Source: Chloroflexota bacterium (GTDB taxonomy: Bacteria > Chloroflexota > UBA6077 > CF-72). From it: a stretch of DNA of 41,428 nucleotides. The position numbers and the translations under genes are program-made. Position 1 is the first letter of the stretch, and each line of letters opens with the position of its first letter. A model generated the notes under the pieces. The model was given only the letters and a program-made list of their open reading frames with translations. It had not been told where the DNA came from and searched no databases. The stretch covers positions 1-41,428 of the forward strand of contig JAFAOS010000466.1 in the NCBI GenBank assembly GCA_019247515.1, given 5' to 3'. Positions 16,766 to 25,493 of this stretch are shown in pieces.

Positions 16766-19756
16766 ATGTCTTTCAGCCGGCCATTCCGCCGCTACCAGGC
16801 CCTGGCCCTCGCCGCCTTCGAGCAACAGCGCTCGGCCGGCGGCAAGCGCGCCTACCTGGTGCTGCCGCCAGGCGCCGGCAAGACCGTTCTCGGCCTGGAA
16901 GCCGCGCGGCGCCTCGGCCACCGAGCGCTGTGTCTGTGCCCCAACACCGCCGTGCAGTCCCAGTGGGTAGCCCAGTGGACCGCATTCCAACCACCCCTCG
17001 TGGCGATCGCAACGGATACCACGCTGACGGCGCCATTTACCGCCCTCACTTATCAAAGCCTGTGCTCGCTCGATTCCGAACAGAGCGAGGTCCACGAGCA
17101 CGCGCTGGACCTGTGGCGCCGTGACCTGGAGAACCGTGACGGGTTGCCGCCAGATGCCGCCGATGCCCGGATCGAGCGCCTGCGTCAGGTCAACTTGCCG
17201 CAATTCCAGCACGAGCTCACGCGCTACCGTGACCAGGCCCGCGCGCTGTTGACCCAGGGTGGGTCCACCGACGATCTGCTCGGTCTGCTCCACCGCAATG
17301 GTCGGGCGATCGTCGAACGCGCCAGGGCGAGCAGTCCACTGACACTGGTGCTCGACGAGTGCCACCACCTGCTCGAGCTGTGGGGCTACCTGGTGCGCAC
17401 GGTGATCGACTACCTGGGGCCCGAGACATTTGTCATCGGTCTGACCGCTACCCCACCGGATCAGCTCACCGGTCGCGAAGCGGCGCTGTACAGCTCCATC
17501 TTCGCCGAGGCGAATTTCGCCGTTCCCACTCCAGCTGTCGTCAAAGAAGGTGACCTGGCGCCGTACCAGGAGCTGGCGTACTTCGTCCAGCCGCTGGAGC
17601 ACGAGGCGCAATACGTCGCGGCGCAGCAGGAGCGGTTCCAGGCGTTCATCTCCAGGCTATTGGACCCGGACTTCGCCACATGTTCGCTGGTGGAGTGGCT
17701 CCGCAAGCGCGTGGTCGAGCGACGCACGCAGTCCGGCGCAACGCTCAGCTGGGGCACGTTCGAACGCGATCGACCCGCCCTGGCGCAGGCCGCCATTCGC
17801 TTCCTCCACCAGTACCATCTCGATCTGCCGGACGGAGTGCGGCTTACGGAGCGTCTCCAGCAACCGCTGGCGGCCGAAGACTGGGTGGCACTCGTGGAGG
17901 ACTTCAGCCTCGAGTTCCTGCGGACCAGCGCCGATCCGCGCGATCACCAGCAAGCCTGGGACGAGATCCATGCCGGGCTGCCGTCGCTGGGCTACACGCT
18001 GACGGTGCGCGGCGTCCGCTCGTCGGCCACTCCGGTGGATCGCGTGCTGGCACTGTCCGCGAGTAAGGCAATCGCGACGACCGAAATCCTGCGCATCGAG
18101 CGCAATGTACTGGGTCCAGATCTGCGCGTGCTGGTGCTGTCCGACTTCGAGCGGGCGAGCTCGGAGATGAGCGGCTCGCTGCGCGGCGTGCTGGACCCGC
18201 AGGCCGGCTCCGCGATACTGGTCTTGCGCACGCTGATCGCCGACCCATTGAGCGCCGAGTTGAGCCCGACTCTGGTCACGGCGCGCACGGTGGCCTGCCC
18301 GCGCTCCGCCGCCGCCAGTTTGTGCGAGTGGCTCGGCCAACAGGAGCCCAGTTTGCGCGAGCCGCTGGAGCAATCGCTCTCACCAGATCTACCCGGACCG
18401 CACGCTTCCATTGATCCACAACATTTGCCTGACGAGGACACCGCGACGTTGGACGACCTGGTCACCCTCGCTCCGGCCCACCCACTCTGGCGCCCGCGCG
18501 TCTACGTGCCACTTCTCACTCGCTCCTTTGAGGACGGCATGATCCAGTGCCTGGTCGGTACACGGGCGCTCCTCGGCGAAGGTTGGGATGCGCAGCGGGT
18601 CAACGTGCTGGTGGACCTGACCGCCGCCGGCACGTCGGTAACCGTCCATCAGATGCGCGGCCGTTCGCTCAGACTCGACCCGCACTTGCCGCGCAAGGTC
18701 GCCGACAACTGGGACGTCGTGTGCGTCGCGCCAGAGCATCCCAAGGGCGCCAATGACTACGTGCGCTTTGTCCGCAAGCACGACCAGTATTTCGCACCCA
18801 CCATCGAGGGCGAGATCGAGTCGGGAGTTTCGCACGTCCACCATGCGCTGTCGCCGTACGGTCCGCCGGCAGCGAGCATGTTTCCCGAAGTGAACTCGGC
18901 CATGAGCGCGCGGGCGCAGGATCGCGAGGGTGCCTACACCCGCTGGGCGGTCGGCAGCCCGTACGAGAACAGGCAAATCGAAACCGTGCGCCTGCGCTTC
19001 GGCCGCTCCATCGGTCTGCCGGCACGTGACCTGTGGCGGCACACTCCCGCCCCGGCGGACCGTCATCCGTTGCGCCGCCAGTTCATGAAGATCGCGGCGA
19101 CGACGCTGGCAGGTGGACTTCTGGGACTGCTGGTCGGCAGCACGCTGTCCACGGTTCCGGTGCTGCTGATGTTGATCGGAGTGGTGTGCGGCGCCGCAAT
19201 TGGCGCGATCCTCGCCGGCAACGCGGTGCGCGACTCGCTGGCGGACCTCGGACCTTCCGACGCGCTGGAGGACCTCGCCACCGCCGTCGCCGAAGCCCTG
19301 CGCGCAACCGGGGGCGTCAAGTCCGAGGGTGAAGTCCGCGTCGTCTTGCAGGATGACGGCTTCTACCGCTGCTACCTCACGGCTGCCTCCCGTGAAGACA
19401 GCGCCCTTTTCGCGCAATCGATGGATGAGTTGCTCGCGCCGCTGATGTCGCCGCGCTACATCATCCCGCGCTGCATCGGGCCCGATCCGCCCAGTTCACC
19501 CCTCGGCGCGCTGGCGCTGGCAGTCCGCACCGAGACGCGTCGCGGCCCGAGCGACCGCGTGGTCTACCAGGCCGTGCCAACGTATCTGGCAGCCAATAAA
19601 ACGCGGGTGCAGGCCTTCGAAACAGCCTGGCAGCAACACGTCAGCCCCGCAGCCGCCCTGTACTACCAGGACCCCAGAGCCGCCGCGATCATCGAGGTCC
19701 AACGCGGCGAAAACCCCTTCGCCACCGTGTCGCAGATGCGCACGCTGTGGCAATAA
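16766..19756 (+). CDS. SF2 (DEAD/DEAH-type) helicase with hydrophobic C-terminal segment
   Basis: A 996-residue protein. Residues 34-40 are the Walker A loop P-P-G-A-G-K-T, D-E-C-H lies near 195-198, and L-T-A-T-P near 225 is motif III. Near 615-632 come G-E-G-W-D and Q-M-R-G-R-S-L-R, motifs V and VI of the second RecA lobe. Residues 775-820 are very hydrophobic and glycine-rich and could form two membrane helices. A further ~170 residues follow with no family I recognise. DEAH-type ATPases of this restriction-helicase type translocate on nucleic acid; a membrane-linked one is unusual. ATG 16766 is used; upstream codons show no conserved character. The position at the end of a polysaccharide operon gives no clear role. 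Confidence 0.82.
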   Translation: MSFSRPFRRYQALALAAFEQQRSAGGKRAYLVLPPGAGKTVLGLEAARRLGHRALCLCPNTAVQSQWVAQWTAFQPPLVAIATDTTLTAPFTALTYQSLCSLDSEQSEVHEHALDLWRRDLENRDGLPPDAADARIERLRQVNLPQFQHELTRYRDQARALLTQGGSTDDLLGLLHRNGRAIVERARASSPLTLVLDECHHLLELWGYLVRTVIDYLGPETFVIGLTATPPDQLTGREAALYSSIFAEANFAVPTPAVVKEGDLAPYQELAYFVQPLEHEAQYVAAQQERFQAFISRLLDPDFATCSLVEWLRKRVVERRTQSGATLSWGTFERDRPALAQAAIRFLHQYHLDLPDGVRLTERLQQPLAAEDWVALVEDFSLEFLRTSADPRDHQQAWDEIHAGLPSLGYTLTVRGVRSSATPVDRVLALSASKAIATTEILRIERNVLGPDLRVLVLSDFERASSEMSGSLRGVLDPQAGSAILVLRTLIADPLSAELSPTLVTARTVACPRSAAASLCEWLGQQEPSLREPLEQSLSPDLPGPHASIDPQHLPDEDTATLDDLVTLAPAHPLWRPRVYVPLLTRSFEDGMIQCLVGTRALLGEGWDAQRVNVLVDLTAAGTSVTVHQMRGRSLRLDPHLPRKVADNWDVVCVAPEHPKGANDYVRFVRKHDQYFAPTIEGEIESGVSHVHHALSPYGPPAASMFPEVNSAMSARAQDREGAYTRWAVGSPYENRQIETVRLRFGRSIGLPARDLWRHTPAPADRHPLRRQFMKIAATTLAGGLLGLLVGSTLSTVPVLLMLIGVVCGAAIGAILAGNAVRDSLADLGPSDALEDLATAVAEALRATGGVKSEGEVRVVLQDDGFYRCYLTAASREDSALFAQSMDELLAPLMSPRYIIPRCIGPDPPSSPLGALALAVRTETRRGPSDRVVYQAVPTYLAANKTRVQAFETAWQQHVSPAAALYYQDPRAAAIIEVQRGENPFATVSQMRTLWQ

Positions 19757-20141
19757 TCACGTGCTCGACCCGCGGCGGCAGTTCCGCGTGGACGTCAACG
19801 TCGCGCGGTGTGATCCTGAAATCGTGAGCGAACCGAAGGTTCCGGACCTCCGTAGCCGACGCGAGGCTGACAAGTTCCCCCGACCACGACACCAGTCAGC
19901 ATGCGCCGGCCGGCTGCTTCTCCTCGTGGTCGTCCGGGGGGTCAGCAAGCGACGGCGGGCTGCTTCTCCTACGTGGGTCATCGCGGGGGGTCAGCACGCT
20001 GCGCCCTGCTGCTTCTCCCCGTGGTCGTCCCTGGGGGTCCAGGGGGTCTCCCCCTGGTCATCGACAGGACGCAACCTGCGACGCGCCAGCTGATCTCACC
20101 AGCTCCGGTCGCCGCCGCCACTTGCACCCCAAGGACAACCC
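19757..20141. other. Intergenic spacer between convergent genes
   Basis: 385 bp lie between the 3' ends of the helicase gene and the molybdenum-hydroxylase gene. I see no convincing coding frame. It contains three degenerate direct repeats (19912-20060) and an inverted pair, CGACCACGA (19881-19889) with TCGTGGTCG (19924-19932), which could form a hairpin near the end of the helicase transcript. No T-run follows it. Confidence 0.6.
19912..20060. repeat. Three degenerate direct repeats, period 46 and 49 bp
   Basis: Copies begin with (G)GCTGCTTCTCC at about 19912, 19958 and 20007. Each continues with CGTGG(T/G)TC(G/A)TC, a run of G, and a GTC(A/C)AG block. The copies differ at many positions and by 3 bp in length, so the array looks old. 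It sits between convergent genes, where a role in transcription termination or simple neutral expansion are both possible. Confidence 0.75.
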
Positions 20142-22445
20142 TTAGCCCCGCTCCAGCGACTGAATCACCCGCCACACCTTCTCGGGTGTCAGCGGCATGT
20201 CCAGCCGCATCGTCAACGGATCGAACCCCAGCGGCGCCAGCGCATCCAGTACTGCGTTGACAACCGCCGGCGGTGCCGAAACGCAGCCCGACTCGCCCAC
20301 GCCCTTGGCGCCCAGCGGATTGGTCGTCGACGGCGTATTGACCAGATCCAGCTCCCAATCCGGCAGCATGTCGGCGCGCGGCACCGCGTACTCCAGCAGG
20401 CTGCCCGTCAGGAGCTGACCGTCCTCGCCGAAGACCATGCGCTCGTAGAGCGCTTCACCCACGCCCTGCGCAAGTCCACCCGAGACCTGCCCAAGCACGA
20501 TCAGCGGATTGACGACCGTACCGCAGTCGTCTACCACCACCAGTCGCTCCAACTTCACGCGCCCGGTCTCGCGGTCGATGCTGACCACCGCGACCGCCGC
20601 GCCGAACGGCACCGCGTCGCCGCTGCCGCCAAAGTTGCCGTCCTGCCGCAAGCCACCGGGCGTCGCCGCGGAGATCTGCGCCAGCGACAGGCGGCGCTCC
20701 GGCACTCCGACCACCTCGACGCCGCCGTTGACATACGCCAGATCCTCAACCGAGACCTCCAGCAGCCCCGCCGCGAGTTGAATCGCTTTGTCTTTGATCC
20801 CATCCGAGGACGCCCGCAGCGCGCCTCCGCCGACCACCAGGGAGCGACTGCCGCCGGTGCCGCCGCCGTTGGGCGTCTCGTCGCTATCGCCGTGCAGGAC
20901 GCGGATGGTCTCGAACGGCACTCCCAGCGCATCGGCGACCACCTGCGCGAAGCTCGTCTCGTGCCCCTGCCCATGTGACGACGACCCAGTGCGAGCCACG
21001 ATCCCGCCGCCCGGTTCGACCTCGACGCTGCCGAATTCCTGACCCTGGCCGCTGACCTCGATGGTCGTCGTCACGCCGATCCCGAACAGTGGCGCCGGCC
21101 GGCCGGCGGCTACCGCCGACGAACGCAGCTGCGCCTGCCGGGTCCGCAATCCGGTGTAGTCCGCGATCTCCAGCGCCCGATGAAGGGCGACCTCGTAGTT
21201 CCCGCTGTCATAGATCGCGCCGGCGCCGTTGGTGTACGGGAACTCGTCCGGTCGAATGAGGTTGCGTCGACGAACCTCCACCGGGTCGAGTCCAAGCCTG
21301 CGGCCCACCTCTTCAACGGTCCGCTCGGCGACGAAGGCGGCCTCGGGTCGACCAGCGCCTCGATAGGGTCCGGTTGGACCCGTAGTCGTCAACACTCCCA
21401 GGCCTTCTGCGTGATACGACTTGATGCGGTACGCGCCCGTCGCGTAGTCCACGACGCGCATCGGCGGCGTTGCCACCGGGTGCATCTGGACGCCACCCAG
21501 GTTGTGCACACACCGCACCTGGAGTGCCGTGACCTGCCCCGCCTCCGTAAATACCGCGTCGACAAAGTTCACCTGGTCGCGGCCCTGCAGCGTCAGCAAC
21601 AGGTCCTCGCCGCGAGTGGAGGTCCAGCGCACCGGCCGGTCCACCTCCATCGCCAGCAGCACAGTGGCCAGCTCGTCGGGGTACAGGTTGCTCTTTGCCC
21701 CAAAGGCGCCCCCCACGTCTGGCGCGATCACGCGGATGCTGGTCTCAGGTCGACCGAGCACCACGCTGAGGGCGGCGCGCGTCCCGAATGGTGACTGGGT
21801 GGATCGCCAGACCGTCAGTCGATCGGCGTCGCGGTCGTACCGAGCGGCGATGGTTCGGGGTTCCATCGGCACCTGGGCCAGCCGGCTGTGTTGGAGTCGC
21901 AACTGGAGGCGCTGCTCGCCATTGGCCAGATCGCGTGCGACGTCGCCGCCGCTGCGCGTCACCGTGTACGCCAGGTTGCTGCCGAACTCCGCAAAGATCA
22001 GCGGTGCTTCGGGGGCCAGCGCCTGCTCCGCGGAGGTGATCGTCGGCAGCGGCTCGTAGTCGACTTCGATCAGGTCCACCGCGTCGCGGGCTAGCTGCCG
22101 GCTCGAGGCAAGGACGGCGGCTAACGGGTAACCGACCATGCTCACCTCGCGCCACGCGAGTGGCGGCAGCGGCGACAGGTGGTGTTGCTTGACGCCGCGG
22201 GCGTTGCTGGGAATTCGGGGCACCGTGCGCACGTCTTCGCCAGTCCAGACCTTCAGCACGCCAGGTGCACGTCGGGCCGCGTCGACGTCAATGCGCGCGA
22301 TGCGCGCGTGCGCGTAAGCGGAGCGCAGAAACGCCACGTCCGCGACGTGTTCGAGCTGCAAATCGTCGACGTACTGCCCCTCGCCTCGCAGGAGGCGTGG
22401 GTCTTCAACGCGCTTGCGGTAGCTGCCGATCTCGGTGATGGTCAT
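20142..22445 (-). CDS. Xanthine dehydrogenase-family molybdopterin-binding subunit
   Basis: A 767-residue large subunit of the molybdenum hydroxylase family. It starts with I-G-S-Y-R-K-R-V-E-D-P-R-L-L-R-G-E-G, contains G-G-A-F-G-A-K, then P-Y-R-G-A-G-R-P-E-A in the active-site loop. Near the C-terminus is G-A-K-G-V-G-E-S-G with the conserved catalytic glutamate. The Y-R-G-A-G-R loop is the form II type and lacks the cysteine of true form I CO dehydrogenase, so it more likely oxidises an aldehyde or heterocycle. The FAD and 2Fe-2S subunits that normally accompany it are absent from both flanks. ATG 22445 gives the family N-terminus; the frame is open 39 bases further. Confidence 0.9.
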   Translation of the reverse strand: MTITEIGSYRKRVEDPRLLRGEGQYVDDLQLEHVADVAFLRSAYAHARIARIDVDAARRAPGVLKVWTGEDVRTVPRIPSNARGVKQHHLSPLPPLAWREVSMVGYPLAAVLASSRQLARDAVDLIEVDYEPLPTITSAEQALAPEAPLIFAEFGSNLAYTVTRSGGDVARDLANGEQRLQLRLQHSRLAQVPMEPRTIAARYDRDADRLTVWRSTQSPFGTRAALSVVLGRPETSIRVIAPDVGGAFGAKSNLYPDELATVLLAMEVDRPVRWTSTRGEDLLLTLQGRDQVNFVDAVFTEAGQVTALQVRCVHNLGGVQMHPVATPPMRVVDYATGAYRIKSYHAEGLGVLTTTGPTGPYRGAGRPEAAFVAERTVEEVGRRLGLDPVEVRRRNLIRPDEFPYTNGAGAIYDSGNYEVALHRALEIADYTGLRTRQAQLRSSAVAAGRPAPLFGIGVTTTIEVSGQGQEFGSVEVEPGGGIVARTGSSSHGQGHETSFAQVVADALGVPFETIRVLHGDSDETPNGGGTGGSRSLVVGGGALRASSDGIKDKAIQLAAGLLEVSVEDLAYVNGGVEVVGVPERRLSLAQISAATPGGLRQDGNFGGSGDAVPFGAAVAVVSIDRETGRVKLERLVVVDDCGTVVNPLIVLGQVSGGLAQGVGEALYERMVFGEDGQLLTGSLLEYAVPRADMLPDWELDLVNTPSTTNPLGAKGVGESGCVSAPPAVVNAVLDALAPLGFDPLTMRLDMPLTPEKVWRVIQSLERG

Positions 22446-22876
22446 GTCTTGCAGACTCCGACGATATCCCACCGGCGCGCGCAACCCGCGCGGTCACGGA
22501 GGCCGACGTGCCACCCCGGCGCGTGAGTACGGAAGTTTCTGTGTCGGAGCCTTCTCTGCCCGCGCGCCTTCTCTGCCCGCGCGCCGTCTCGGCCCGCGCG
22601 CCGTCTCGGCCCGCACCGTCGCCATCGCATGAAGTCGCATGTCCATCCCGCCGTTTGACCCGGGCGCGGCCAGTCCAGGCCGTACACGCGCCACGACAGC
22701 TCGAGCGCCATCGACTCCGCGCCTGAGCGCGCCGACCAATCTCAGCCGCTGAGGCGACCTGGCCGAAGGCACCCGGCAGTCGAAGGCATACGCGCGTGCC
22801 GCTGCCCCTCCGTCCATGCGCGCCGACGACGTCGCCGCGAGGTGCCGCCCGCGCCAGTGTGTACCCTCAGCCCAGG
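22446..22876. other. Divergent intergenic region
   Basis: 431 bp separate the divergent starts of the molybdenum-hydroxylase gene and the WecA-like gene. It must hold promoters for both. The only structure I can identify is the 17-bp tandem repeat at 22550-22617. I could not pick out convincing -35/-10 pairs, and no open frame here looks like protein. Confidence 0.5.
22550..22617. repeat. Four tandem 17-bp repeats
   Basis: Units are 22550-22566 and 22567-22583 (both CCTTCTCTGCCCGCGCG), then 22584-22600 (CCGTCTCGGCCCGCGCG) and 22601-22617 (the same with its last three bases changed). The two-plus-two pattern implies duplication of a pair with a sequence change between. The array lies in the leader or promoter side of the molybdenum-hydroxylase gene. 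Confidence 0.9.
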
Positions 22877-23959
22877 ATGCTGCTGCCGCCCATCGTCCTC
22901 GCCTTCGCGGTCGCGGCAGCCGGTGGCTGGGCTTATTTGCGGTGGGCCCCGCGTCGGGCCATCGACGTTCCCAATGAACGCAGTTCGCATATCCGCCCCA
23001 CGCCGCGCGGTGGCGGCCTTGTCATTGTCCTCGGCTTCTACGCCGGCCTCGCGCTGTGGCTCGGCAACGGCGGCTCCCTTTCGCCGCGCGCCCTCGGCTG
23101 GCTCGCGGGCGCCTTGCTGGTCGCTGGCGTGTCCTTCGCCGACGACCTGCACTCCCTGCCGGCCGCGCCGCGGCTGCTCACCCACCTGGGCGGCGCTGTC
23201 CTGCTGACTTTCGCGGGCGTCCAGCTTGGCGAGCCGACCGCCATAGTCGCGCTGTTGGTCGCGTTCGTCTACGTCATCGTCCTGACCAACGTCTACAACT
23301 TCATGGACGGCGTCGACGGCCTTGCCGCGGCCCAGGCCATCATCGCTGGAGCCGCGCTGGCGCTTGCCGGTGTGCTCGTCAGCAATCCTCTGGTCTCGAT
23401 CGCGGGTGGCCTCCTCAGTGCCAGCTCACTCGGCTTTGCTATCTACAACATTCCTCCCGCGCGCATGTTCATGGGTGACGTCGGCAGCACGTTCCTCGGG
23501 TTCAGCTTCGCCGGGGTGAGCCTGCTTGCCAACATTGGCGTCGGGGGTGGGCGGTTGCCCATCGAATTCGGACTGATCCTGTTCGCGCCGTTTCTGTTCG
23601 ACAGCCTGGTCACGCTCTCGCGCAGGGTCCTGCGCGGCGAGCGGTGGTATGCCGCGCATCGCTCGCACTACTACCAGCGACTCGTGCGCCGTGGCATTTC
23701 TCACGGGCAAGTGACCTGCCTGTATGCGGGTCTGGGCGTGGTGGCCGCAAGCGCGGCGTTGGCAGGACTCTATGCCGAGGAGAGAGTTCGCGTGTTGCTG
23801 GCGTTGGTAGCCTACGCGCCGATGCTGGGCGTCGTGGCGCTCGTCTGCCGCCTGGAGCAACCGAACCTCGAGTCGAACGTTGTCAAAGAAGAACTCGACA
23901 GTCAGAACGCCCAGGTCAGAAAACAGAGGTCAGATGTCAAGACGTCGCAACTCAGATGA
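22877..23959 (+). CDS. Initiating phosphoglycosyltransferase, WecA/WbpL/MraY family
   Basis: A polytopic 360-residue membrane protein of the MraY/WecA family. It shows S-F-A-D-D-L-H (the Mg-binding double aspartate), N-V-Y-N-F-M-D-G-V-D-G-L, M-F-M-G-D-V-G-S-T-F-L-G, and the C-terminal H-R-S-H-Y-Y-Q-R-L loop characteristic of the WbpL/WbcO subgroup. It would transfer an N-acetylated hexosamine-1-phosphate from UDP to undecaprenyl phosphate and so start each repeat unit. ATG 22877 is chosen; GTG 22859 is possible. The last ~25 residues are polar and Lys/Gln/Ser-rich, have no family character, and read into a repetitive stretch. Confidence 0.9.
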   Translation: MLLPPIVLAFAVAAAGGWAYLRWAPRRAIDVPNERSSHIRPTPRGGGLVIVLGFYAGLALWLGNGGSLSPRALGWLAGALLVAGVSFADDLHSLPAAPRLLTHLGGAVLLTFAGVQLGEPTAIVALLVAFVYVIVLTNVYNFMDGVDGLAAAQAIIAGAALALAGVLVSNPLVSIAGGLLSASSLGFAIYNIPPARMFMGDVGSTFLGFSFAGVSLLANIGVGGGRLPIEFGLILFAPFLFDSLVTLSRRVLRGERWYAAHRSHYYQRLVRRGISHGQVTCLYAGLGVVAASAALAGLYAEERVRVLLALVAYAPMLGVVALVCRLEQPNLESNVVKEELDSQNAQVRKQRSDVKTSQLR

Positions 23960-24015
23960 GCTCTCGTCTCCTGGGGTGGCTGGGCCGACGGATCTGAATC
24001 CGAGTGCTGGCCGTC

Positions 24016-24036
24016 TGAGTTCTGAGTTCTGAGTTC
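24016..24036. repeat. Three tandem 7-bp repeats next to a start codon
   Basis: TGAGTTC is repeated at 24016, 24023 and 24030 and ends one base before the ATG of the UDP-sugar dehydrogenase gene (24038). It occupies the place where a Shine-Dalgarno sequence would be expected, and none is visible there. Slippage of the repeat could change the leader of that gene. Confidence 0.85.
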
Positions 24037-24037
24037 T

Positions 24038-25354
24038 ATGAGTACCATCTGCGTTCTCGGGCTCGGCTACATTGGCCTGCCAACTGGCAGCATGTTCGCG
24101 CTGGCCGGCAACGACGTTATCGGTGTCGACCCGAGCCCGCGCGTTCAGAAGGCTCTCGAGGCTGGTCTCGCGTCTCTGGACGAGCCCGAGCTCCAGACGC
24201 TGATCACCGCCGCCATCAATTCGGGACGGCTGAAGGTCAGGATGCGGCCCGAGCCCGCGGACGCGTTCATCATCGCCGTGCCCACCCCGCTCGAGGCGGC
24301 CACCAGTACCGCCGACCTGGGCTACGTCGAGACCGCGGCGCGCCAGATCGCGCCGCTGCTGCGTCGGGGCAACCTGGTCGTGCTCGAGTCGACCGTCCCG
24401 CCGGGCACCACCCGCGACGTGCTCGCGCCGATCCTCGGCGAGTCGGGTCTGGTTCCGGGCGTCGACTTCCACCTCGCGCATTGCCCCGAGCGCGTCCTGC
24501 CGGGCCGTATTCTGGTCGAGCTGGAACAAAACGATCGGCTGGCGGGTGGCTTGACGCCGGCCTGCGCCGAGGCGGCCGCCGAGCTGTACCGCTCCTTCGT
24601 TAAGGGCGCGATCATGCGCACCGATGCGACGATCGCCGAACTGGTCAAGGTCATGGAGAACACCTACCGTGACGTGAACGTCGCGCTGGCGAACGAGTTC
24701 GCGCTGATCGCGGAGCGCATTGGCGTCGACGTCTGGGAAGCGATCAGGCTGGCGAATCACCATCCGCGCGTCAACGTGTTGACGCCGGGACCAGGTGTAG
24801 GCGGACACTGCATCGCCGTGGACCCGTGGTTTCTGGTCGGCGCGGCCCCAGACCTGGCGGCGTTGATCCGCGCTGCGCGCCAGGTCAACGACGGCATGCC
24901 GGCGCACGTCGTCGAGCGCCTCACCGCAATGGTCGCTCCGCCGGCGCCCATCGCGGTGCTGGGCGTCACGTACAAGGCCGAAGTCGACGACATCCGCGAG
25001 AGTCCGGCGCTGCGCGTCGCGCAACTGGCTGTCGAACGTGGCTACACGGTGCGGCTGTGCGATCCGCATGTCCGGCCCGACACTCCGGGGCTGCCCGCCC
25101 CCCTGCTGGCGTTGCCACAGGCACTGCGCGACGCACAGGCGATCTTGCTGCTTGTCGATCATCGTGCCTTCCACGACCTTGACGTCGACCTCGCCGCCAG
25201 TCTGGTAAGCGGCAAGCGCGTGCTGGACGCACGCAACGTCGTCGACCGCGAGCTATGGCAGTCGCGCGGCTTCGAGGTGGGCGTGCTCGGCGCCACGCTC
25301 GCAAGCGTCGGCGCGCCAGTTGGCCGCGACTCACACGAATATTTGCATTTGTGA
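24038..25354 (+). CDS. wecC: UDP-N-acetyl-D-mannosaminuronate dehydrogenase-like nucleotide sugar dehydrogenase
   Basis: A 438-residue UDP-sugar dehydrogenase. The N-terminus is V-L-G-L-G-Y-I-G-L-P (NAD loop), then A-V-P-T-P and S-T-V-P-P-G-T. The central part has C-P-E-R-V-L-P-G and K-V-M-E-N-T-Y-R-D-V-N, and the catalytic cysteine is Cys258 in G-G-H-C-I-A-V-D-P-W. The A-H-C-P-E-R and G-G-H-C-I-A-V-D patterns point to the WecC branch, oxidising UDP-ManNAc (or a close epimer) to the uronic acid in two NAD-dependent steps. It follows the initiating transferase and precedes the CapD-like dehydratase. The stop lies within the first TGAC box of the regulatory motif. Confidence 0.88.
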   Translation: MSTICVLGLGYIGLPTGSMFALAGNDVIGVDPSPRVQKALEAGLASLDEPELQTLITAAINSGRLKVRMRPEPADAFIIAVPTPLEAATSTADLGYVETAARQIAPLLRRGNLVVLESTVPPGTTRDVLAPILGESGLVPGVDFHLAHCPERVLPGRILVELEQNDRLAGGLTPACAEAAAELYRSFVKGAIMRTDATIAELVKVMENTYRDVNVALANEFALIAERIGVDVWEAIRLANHHPRVNVLTPGPGVGGHCIAVDPWFLVGAAPDLAALIRAARQVNDGMPAHVVERLTAMVAPPAPIAVLGVTYKAEVDDIRESPALRVAQLAVERGYTVRLCDPHVRPDTPGLPAPLLALPQALRDAQAILLLVDHRAFHDLDVDLAASLVSGKRVLDARNVVDRELWQSRGFEVGVLGATLASVGAPVGRDSHEYLHL

Positions 25355-25410
25355 CACGAATGACGCCCGCGTGACGCTTTTTCGAACGCGTGTGACGGTC
25401 CGTGTGACGC
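25351..25410 (+). promoter_or_regulatory. Five phased TGAC boxes upstream of the CapD-like gene
   Basis: TGAC occurs at 25352, 25361, 25372, 25393 and 25405, mostly as (G/A)TGACGC. Offsets of 0, 9, 20, 41 and 53 bp approximate whole helical turns, as in multi-site operators. The part from 25372 to 25398 closely resembles a segment upstream of lgt (40334-40360, other strand), including an identical TGACGCTTTTTCGA block. No binding protein can be named. Confidence 0.5.
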
Positions 25411-25493
25411 CTGGCGATTACGCTTAGCGATATCGAACGGCGGGCGGCGAGTGCGACGGCAAAGGCTGATGAAGGAGGCGGTACTCAATAGAC

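Noticed and set aside
20142-22445. Form I carbon monoxide dehydrogenase (CoxL)
   Set aside because: The active-site loop is Y-R-G-A-G-R rather than the cysteine-containing form I loop, and no coxM or coxS is nearby.
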